From Lojkania enalia (taxonomy: Eukaryota; Ascomycota; Dothideomycetes; Pleosporales), in assembly GCA_010094045.1 (NCBI GenBank), contig ML986588.1:62001-126000 (forward strand): a DNA stretch of 64,000 nt, written 5' to 3'. Under the pieces are notes generated by a model. It made no database searches, had not been told where the DNA came from, and was given only the letters and a program-made list of their open reading frames with translations. Position numbers and translations under genes: made by a program. Below, one piece after another: positions 57,801 to 64,000 of the stretch; positions within the stretch are counted from its first letter, which is position 1, and the number at the start of each line of letters is the position of its first letter.

Positions 57801-58907
57801 TCATCCGTCGTCGCCTACGACTTTCGCATGCCTAAAATATTTCATGCCCACCCAAGCCACAACGACCCACACCCAAGCCATGACCGCAGTGCAAACCATC
57901 AATGCTGGATAGTACCCCGTGATTGGTAGGGTGGGGTCGTCTTCGAGTTCTGGCGGTGCGTATGGCGTCTCTCCCACATCCCACGCCCAACTCCACACAC
58001 CGAGGCAGGAGCCCATGCCGACAACGAAGACGACCCAAGTGACTATGAGCACCACCCAGCCCCACCACTCTGTTTCGTTATAGTCCCATTCCTCCTTCAA
58101 CGTGAGGTCCGCCGGCGTATTTACTACTGTGAGTGAGGAAGCTTGTGGCCCTCGAGTGGATCGGCGTCGCTGCAGCGACGAGGAGGGCCCTGGCGGTTGC
58201 AATTGGACAGGATTGAATGAAGAGTTGCTACTCGACGCCGTGGGATGATAGAAGGTGACACTTTCATCGTCGTCTGTGGTAGTCGACGCATACGGTTCGA
58301 CTGGACTGGTGAGAGGAGTCGCGAGGAGGCGGGGCGTGGGCTCATCCTGGCCCTCGAGCGAAGGGTGAATGTTGGTAGAGATGGACAGTTTCGCGGGAAC
58401 CGGCCGCCCACTGTCGGAGGACCAGTTGAGCGATGCGTTATCGTAGCTGAAGCGGCGCGGCGTCGTTTCCTTGTCTGGTGATGCCGAGCTCATGATGGTC
58501 GGGGTGTTGTTGCTTGCCGCGGGGGCAGGTTTGCTGCGGCGGTCTCGAAGCATCTTTCCGGTCCCAAGGATGGCTGTCTTCCTCAACGACCCCCTCCTTT
58601 TCCGGCCGTGGCTCCGACGCAGCGTAGCCGCGATCGAGGCACCGCGCTTCGAGCTCTCACCGGTATCCGCTGTAGCATTATCACGAACTGGTCGCTCACT
58701 GTCTGCGCGCTTCGACGAAGATTTGGGCCCGGCGTCCTTTGCCGAAGACTTCAGGAATGACAGTCCACCTAAGAATCCGCTTGAAGCGCTGCGTTTGTGC
58801 GCTACATGGTTGGTTTCGTCACCGGGCGTGTTCGCCTCGTGCTTTGTTGTTCTGTCAACGACGGTGCTGCCATGGACCGTTCTTCGGGCAGCGGTCCCAT
58901 TTTCCAT
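57801..58907 (-). CDS. Uncharacterised C-terminal two-TM membrane protein
   Basis: A single 368-aa frame from MENGTAARRTVHG. Residues 1-275 are disordered, Ser/Pro/Arg-rich and basic, with several Arg-Arg-Ser type sites (possible kinase targets). Two hydrophobic segments close the protein: WVVLIVTWVVFVVGMGSCLG (about 290-310) and ALMVCTAVMAWVWVVVAW (about 338-356), preceded by a conserved-looking EWDYNETEWWGW. The arrangement suggests a cytosolic tail anchored by a C-terminal hairpin in an internal membrane. I do not recognise the family. It is divergent from ZRG17 with 342 bp between them. Confidence 0.7.
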   Translation of the reverse strand: MENGTAARRTVHGSTVVDRTTKHEANTPGDETNHVAHKRSASSGFLGGLSFLKSSAKDAGPKSSSKRADSERPVRDNATADTGESSKRGASIAATLRRSHGRKRRGSLRKTAILGTGKMLRDRRSKPAPAASNNTPTIMSSASPDKETTPRRFSYDNASLNWSSDSGRPVPAKLSISTNIHPSLEGQDEPTPRLLATPLTSPVEPYASTTTDDDESVTFYHPTASSSNSSFNPVQLQPPGPSSSLQRRRSTRGPQASSLTVVNTPADLTLKEEWDYNETEWWGWVVLIVTWVVFVVGMGSCLGVWSWAWDVGETPYAPPELEDDPTLPITGYYPALMVCTAVMAWVWVVVAWVGMKYFRHAKVVGDDG

Positions 58908-59249
58908 GCTCCTTACGTATGCAACCCATCCAGCGTGGTGACTATGCGATCAAAAAATGTTCACGTCGAAAAGTAGTCGCAGCCACAACAGCAGATCATG
59001 GCAACACTGAAGTGGTGTTCCTGCAGAACTTGGCGGCTCCTGAATTGGGGTTCGTCGTGCCGAGGCTGGGGGAGGCTGATAAGATTAGCGGAAACTAGCC
59101 TAATCGGACTATACGCGATCCTCCGTCTCGACTCTACAACCTCTGCCTTGTCCTCTTCCCCCACGTTTTCGCATTCCTATTCTCGTTTGCTGTCCATGCT
59201 ATAAAGGGGCTGTAGTAAACTGTTTGAGTCACTCGTTTATAATACAGTC
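58908..59249. promoter_or_regulatory. Divergent promoter region, membrane protein / ZRG17
   Basis: 342 bp between divergent start codons, likely containing both promoters. No specific zinc-response motif was recognised. Confidence 0.5.
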
Positions 59250-60757
59250 ATGGCGTCCCAGATGCCGCTCCCTATTCCACCGCGGACTCCAACGCCGCCT
59301 CCTGAAGAGGATGGTGAACTAGTTGGACTTGGATTCGAGAAGTCGTTATCGCTCTCCAAGCTCGGATTCAACCCTAACGCGCTATCCCCCATGTCCGCTA
59401 CCTTTCCACCAGAGCGTTATGGAACATTGGCCCCGAGCGATTCACTATCACAAAGACCCACGCCCAGCACCATCTTCAGTCCCGCAAGCTCGACATTCTC
59501 ACATAGCCCTGCTAGTGCCATTAGTGGCGCAAGCGAGAATGATGCAGCTGCTTCGTTGAGCGGATCAGATAATGCACGGAATCCCTTTAACTTTCAACCT
59601 GTGCAATACATGCCTGGCCGCCCGCAAGTGAACAAATCGGTAAATTTTGTGTCTTGGGAGATGCAATGTCTGCTAACCGTCGATAGGACATTGGACGTAG
59701 ACGCGGACACAAGTACAAACATAGCAGTGTTTCACACCAGATTTTCCTCGAACCCCCGCCTCGAGCCCCTCTCCAGCTCCCTGCTTCACTTCCAATTCCC
59801 ACGTTCAAGGAATATCGGTCGAGCATGTCACGAGAACAGACGCTGCGAGCGCTATGGTGTTTCTGCCATTTATTAGTTGCTGGACTCGTGCAGTGGGGTG
59901 CTCACGAATCTCTAGCGTTAACAGTTTTGTCTCGTCTGATATTCTATGATGCGCTTGGGGCCTTTCTGTGCGTTGCCGTTGATGTAGGCTCCAACTTTGA
60001 AGCATGGAAGCGGTCTACCATTCGGCATCCTTTCGGCTTTGAGCGCTCAGAGGTGGTGGCTGGCCTTGGCATGTCTGTAGGGTTGCTTTTCATGGGGCTA
60101 GACCTCATCTCGCACGGCTTGACACATGCGCTGGAAGATACAGGAGAGCATACGGCTCATCACGGCCACGGCCATGAGCGCGTGTCCCCTGGAAGCATCG
60201 ATTTAGCCGCCTTGAGTGGCATTGTTTCAACCCTTGTTTCTGCTATCCTCCTTAAGAATCACGCTCGAATTGGAAAGGTCATGAGGTTGAGTGCTATCGC
60301 AAATCTCCCATCCCTTTTGAGCAACCCATCCCACTTCCTCACCCTGTCTTGCTCTGCGCTCCTTCTCCTTCTCCCTCTGCTCAGCATACAAATGTACGTG
60401 TGGTTAGACCGGACGCTTTCGTTTTCGGTAGCCATCTCTATGGTAGCGTTGGGCTGGATTCAAGGATGGACGTTGGGTAAGATGCTAATGATGTCCTACT
60501 CTGGACCTGGCGTCTCTGCGGTGATGTATGACATCGAGACGGATCCAGCTGTGAGTGTGGTGGAGGAAGCAAAGTTCTGGCAGGTACACTACGGGCTCTG
60601 CCAGGCGAACCTGAAGCTGCGTGCGCGGGACCTTGAGGAAATGGGCCGGCTGCGAGATCGTATCGGAAGCATGGTTCGGAATCGCCTGGGTGGGGGGTAT
60701 GGCAGTGGCGGGCAGAAATGGGAGGTCTCAACGCAGATTACGCTGGAAAAGGACTAA
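59250..60757 (+). CDS. ZRG17: ZRG17-like CDF-family zinc transport partner
   Basis: Two exons, 59250..59639 and 59687..60757, phase 0; 1461 nt, 486 aa. The N-terminal ~190 residues are Pro/Ser-rich and cytosolic. About six hydrophobic segments follow from TLRALWCFCHLLVAGLVQW to FSVAISMVALGWIQGW, with a His-rich loop HTAHHGHGHE between TM segments, as in cation diffusion facilitators. FERSEVVAGL and IDLAALSGIVSTLVSAI are family blocks. The canonical HxxxD zinc-site pairs in TM2 and TM5 are not preserved (the TM2 region reads FYDALGAFLCV). This fits ZRG17, the non-transporting partner of MSC2 in the ER-membrane zinc transporter of yeast. The C-terminus is a compact cytosolic domain with many charged residues. 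Confidence 0.8.
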
Positions 60758-61397
60758 GTCCTGTGCCGCAGCTTTTTGGGCACTTGTGCAGGTATGGATT
60801 AGATTTGGATATATACCCTCTGATGTGTGGTGGTGGCAAGCCGCATCGTAGCCCGAAGGCCGCCGGAACAGGAAACGCGGCGTAGTCTTACGAATCTCTG
60901 AAGGTCTGCCCTCTTGTTATTGGAAATGTACATGTGCGCGCCCAGCACGCGCCGCCCGCTGTCTGACAGCAGAGATGTCTATCCATATATCATATGGCCT
61001 CGTGGGGCTAAGACAGACGCCCACGCCCGCCTGACGTTGTACGCTCGGGTGCACATTCCCTGTCCTGTCGCTAGACGACCCTGAGCGGGACGCACTGATC
61101 ATCAGGCCCTCCGGCCTGGCACATCAATAGCCATCACAACCAGCTCTGGAGACGGCTCACCGCCCAGCCAAGTCGTGACTCGTGCGCTGGCCAGCAGGTC
61201 CCATCCTGACCCAAGGGCGACCAGCAACCTTTCGAGCGCTGCAGGTGCACTGGCCTCCACCACTCAACACACTCCACAAATCACTACTACCTGTACGCCC
61301 TCTGCACCGCTGCCCGAGTGCTGGTCCACGTTCGTGACTTGCAAGGCTGGCACGCAGGCGACGCCGACTGTATCTATAACCCGCCAGCCCTCCAGGA
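60758..61397. other. Intergenic region, no gene seen
   Basis: 640 bp between ZRG17 and the RBR ligase. GC-rich frames (for example 60917-61102, 61175-61423) are not protein-like. The right part is probably promoter and 5' UTR of the ligase. Confidence 0.5.
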
Positions 61398-63555
61398 ATG
61401 GCCAGAGACCGAGCGGAGCGTGAGTCCAGATATTACTACGACGATTATCTTTCCAACGAGCCGGAGCGGGAGCGGAGGAGCCATCGCCGCCGGCACCGAC
61501 GCTACGACTACGACGACGAGGACGACTATTTAGCAGCCAAGCGAGACCGGAGAGCGCGGCGACGGGCAGAGGAGGCCAGACGAGAGGCCGAGGAACTCGA
61601 CCTCGATGAACTCAGGCGCCGAAGGGAGTCCTACTACTCCAGGCCGGAACCGGAGCGGCGCCGGGACGCCCAGCGCATGGCACAGGAGGTCGCCGCCGAC
61701 CATACGAGGGTCAAGTCGCGCAATAGCAGCCACCGCGAAGTAAGACGGGATGGCACAAGGCGGAGGAGGCGGCGGGAGAAGGCCGACGATGATCAGAGTG
61801 GCGACTATGTCTACGGTAGGCCAAAGTCGCCCCCGGTAATAGAGGAGATCACCGTCCGACGATCATCAACACAGAGGAGAAGCGATGAGGGCGGTTCGTC
61901 GAAGCGGACGGCAGACTCTCACCGATCGGGATCAAATGCAGTCTCGGCTCATAGAGTTGAGGTGCCCAAGCTTAGCAGGTTTGTATCCATACCGTCCACA
62001 AGGCTGCGAACTGTCTGACACTTTCCAGAAGCTATTCCGCGAGAGAACCGAATACCAGAGTGTACATGGCCACAAGACCCTCCTTGCGGCGAACAAGCAC
62101 TGTGAAACTGCCTCCCACCAACGCTGTACCAGTCACACGAACACCTTCCCTGTCCGTCAGAGATTCGCACTATGGATCAGCGCAGCGAAGGAGCACTGGA
62201 GGTCTCCTGGCAAACCTATTCAAGCCCCCTCCGCGACCCGCAAACACCGTGCTGCACAAGGAGATCCCAAGGTCAGTGAGATAGTTAATTGCATTCACAA
62301 TACCCTGCTAATACTATCGTTAGGGTGGAGTGCCTCGTATGCATGAACGACGACCTCCCTGCGAATAAGACCGCTAAACTTGCATGTGGTCACCGCATGT
62401 GCTATGCGTGTCTGAAGCGGCAATTTCAACTTTCTGTCAGCGACCCGCAACATATGCCGCCGACATGCTGCACCGCTGAACACATTCCGCTGAAACACGT
62501 AGAACGCCTTTTGGATGACAAGTTCAAGAAGCTTTGGAACAAGAAATATCAGGAGTATACAACGGAAAATCGACTCTACTGCCCGACAAAGGGATGCGGG
62601 GAATGGATAAAGCCGGGCAGGATTAGAATGGACTTCACCTATGGAAGGAAGTACGCTCGTTGCGGCCATTGCAATACCAAAGTTTGTGTACAATGTAATG
62701 GCAAATTTCATCCTCGGCGAGAATGTCCTAAGGATGAAGAAACCAACCAGCTAGTACAGATGGCAAAAGAGAAGGGCTGGCAAAGGTGCTACAGTTGCAA
62801 GGCTTTGGTAGAATTGAAAGAAGGCTGCAATCACATGACCTGGTAAGTTACCTATTTTCCCTTGGAGATGTATACTAAGAAGTGGCAGTCGCTGCACCGC
62901 TCAATTTTGCATGGTTTGCGCGGCACCTTGGAAAACGTGTAACTGTCCGTGGTTCAATTATAGCCACTTGGATGAGGAAGACCGATTGAATGATATGCGA
63001 GTGCCCTATATTCCGCAGCCGGAAATCGAAGTTGTGGAATTGCGAGCTGAACCAGTTCCTCCTGCAGTACGACGTACCAGCACTCGCGTTCGTCGTCGTG
63101 GTGATTCTAGCCTAGAACGCGCAGGTGAAGCTCTCGCCGCACACTTGCAGGCTCAGCTTATGCTCGACCCCACCCCGACTCCTTCGGAAATCCGTCGGAG
63201 CGATCCACAAGTCCAAGTCTATGGCCTTGGGAATTCCGGAAGCCACCATATGAATGACTCCTATACTATGCGTCCTCTAGCTACCTCGGCGGCCCGAACA
63301 GCTGTTCGCAACTCCACCCCTCGGTTCTTCAGCCGTCGCACTGTCCGTGAGCTTGCTCGACCTATGCACTCACCCGCGCCTGTGACAGCATCCACAATGG
63401 CTGGACTGTCACGTGATGGCACAAAGCGCGGTGCCAACCGTGTTGGAACCTGGCTCAATCATATAGAGCTAGATGCTGAGGCCATAGCTACTGCGCCAAG
63501 GCATGTCGAGGTCGACGAGTGGAGAGTGGAAGGTTCGATGGTTGGGATAGATTAA
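61398..63555 (+). CDS. RBR-type (RING-IBR-RING) E3 ubiquitin ligase
   Basis: Four exons: 61398..61978, 62029..62271, 62324..62842, 62889..63555; 2010 nt, 669 aa. Residues 1-275 are an Arg/Asp/Glu-rich disordered region. RING1 begins CLVCMNDD and includes CGHRMCYACL. The IBR zinc site spans YCPTKGCGEWI to CGHCNTKVCVQCNGKFH. RING2 is CYSCKALVELKEGCNH followed by MTCRCTAQFCMVC. The Cys after HMT is the expected acceptor of the ubiquitin thioester; its codon is split by the third intron (TG|T). RBR ligases transfer ubiquitin by a HECT-like two-step reaction from an E2 recruited by RING1. The C-terminal ~180 residues are basic and unstructured. Substrate unknown; this N-terminally charged type is common in filamentous ascomycetes. 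Confidence 0.92.
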
Positions 63556-63958
63556 GATATACGCTGGTTAGTTGCAGAGACCGAGTCACCTGGCAATTGC
63601 GATGATTCTTTGGTATTTGAGTATTGGACGCGAAATGCTCGAGCGCGATACCCATTGATGTTCAGGAAATTTAGCCACGAATTTGGAACGACTATTGTAA
63701 TTGGATTCTTTAGGAGCGAAACAGGCGTTGCGGTGTTTCATACTGCTGTAGATTGAGCCTCGGTGACGCCGACAGAACAGATCATTTCTCGAAAGGATTG
63801 TTCCTGATGTCTTGGCGGACTTTTCATTGTGATGTCATCAACGCGCGAGGTGCCACCAATGCTATACCTACAAGCTCTACCTAAACTTCCTACAGCTCCA
63901 ACGGCGCCACCCTAGCATTACTACTCGCATATCAATCAGTTACTTTCGAGCCTACAAC
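63556..63958. other. Intergenic region, no gene seen
   Basis: About 400 bp downstream of the ligase, probably its 3' UTR plus the promoter of the next gene. Confidence 0.5.
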
Positions 63959-64000
63959 ATGCCGTTTATGCAACCAACCTCAGTCTACCGCTTAGCGGCC
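63959..64000 (+). CDS. Possible 5' end of a gene cut by the window edge
   Basis: An ATG in a favourable context (ACAACATGCC) opens a frame MPFMQPTSVYRLAA to the last base. Fourteen residues with Arg and few acids could be a mitochondrial presequence, but identity cannot be judged. Confidence 0.3.
   Translation, partial: MPFMQPTSVYRLAA

Overview
This is nuclear DNA of a filamentous ascomycete (Pezizomycotina). The evidence is introns of about 45-90 nt with CTAAC/CTGAC-type branch points and GT-AG ends, gene families restricted to or typical of fungi (AIM21, COX16, PEX30/dysferlin-type peroxin, ZRG17, a DUF7820-like membrane protein), and mixed-strand single-gene units. I cannot name the class or species. 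Exon coordinates were worked out by hand from reading frame, splice sites and protein similarity; nearly all models close to a whole number of codons.

Layout. 0.6-3.6 kb: AIM21 actin-patch adaptor (+). 4.1-12.2 kb: the checkpoint kinase ATR/MEC1/UVSB (-), 13 exons. 12.6-13.1 kb: COX16 (+). 13.6-15.2 kb: HMG-CoA synthase ERG13 (-). A long non-coding stretch follows, then a polyQ single-pass membrane protein (18.0-20.3 kb, +), a cyclase-family enzyme (21.2-22.5 kb, -), mitochondrial GatA/HER2 (23.0-24.7 kb, +) and a tiny cysteine-rich metallothionein-like gene in three exons (25.4-25.6 kb, -). 27-34 kb is gene-poor accessory sequence with a lineage-variable 255-aa protein, a CmcJ/NvfI/AsaB-like oxygenase and a large glycosylated membrane protein. 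34.4-44.9 kb is a dense housekeeping block: PEX30-like peroxin (-), PAM16 (+), profilin (-), an RNPS1-like SR protein (+), NDUFAF7 (-) and a CDK11/Ppk23-like kinase (+). 45.4-49.4 kb is a decayed island with an aldehyde dehydrogenase pseudogene and a second pseudogene. 49.4-52.8 kb: an SDR and a CxxC-rich protein. 54.5-55.5 kb: cyclin L. 56.3-58.9 kb: two uncharacterised proteins. 59.2-63.6 kb: ZRG17 and an RBR E3 ubiquitin ligase. A further gene probably starts at the right edge.

How genes relate. Most are independent housekeeping units. The one suggestive functional grouping is RNPS1-like protein, CDK11-like kinase and cyclin L within about 15 kb; these families act together in splicing/transcription control in other eukaryotes. 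Several mitochondrial genes occur (COX16, GatA, PAM16, NDUFAF7), but they are scattered. I see no convincing undescribed multi-gene system. The least ordinary items are the cryptic metallothionein, several micro-exons (3, 6, 11, 13 and 16 nt of coding sequence), the orphan oxygenase, and the RNPS1/CDK11/cyclin L linkage.
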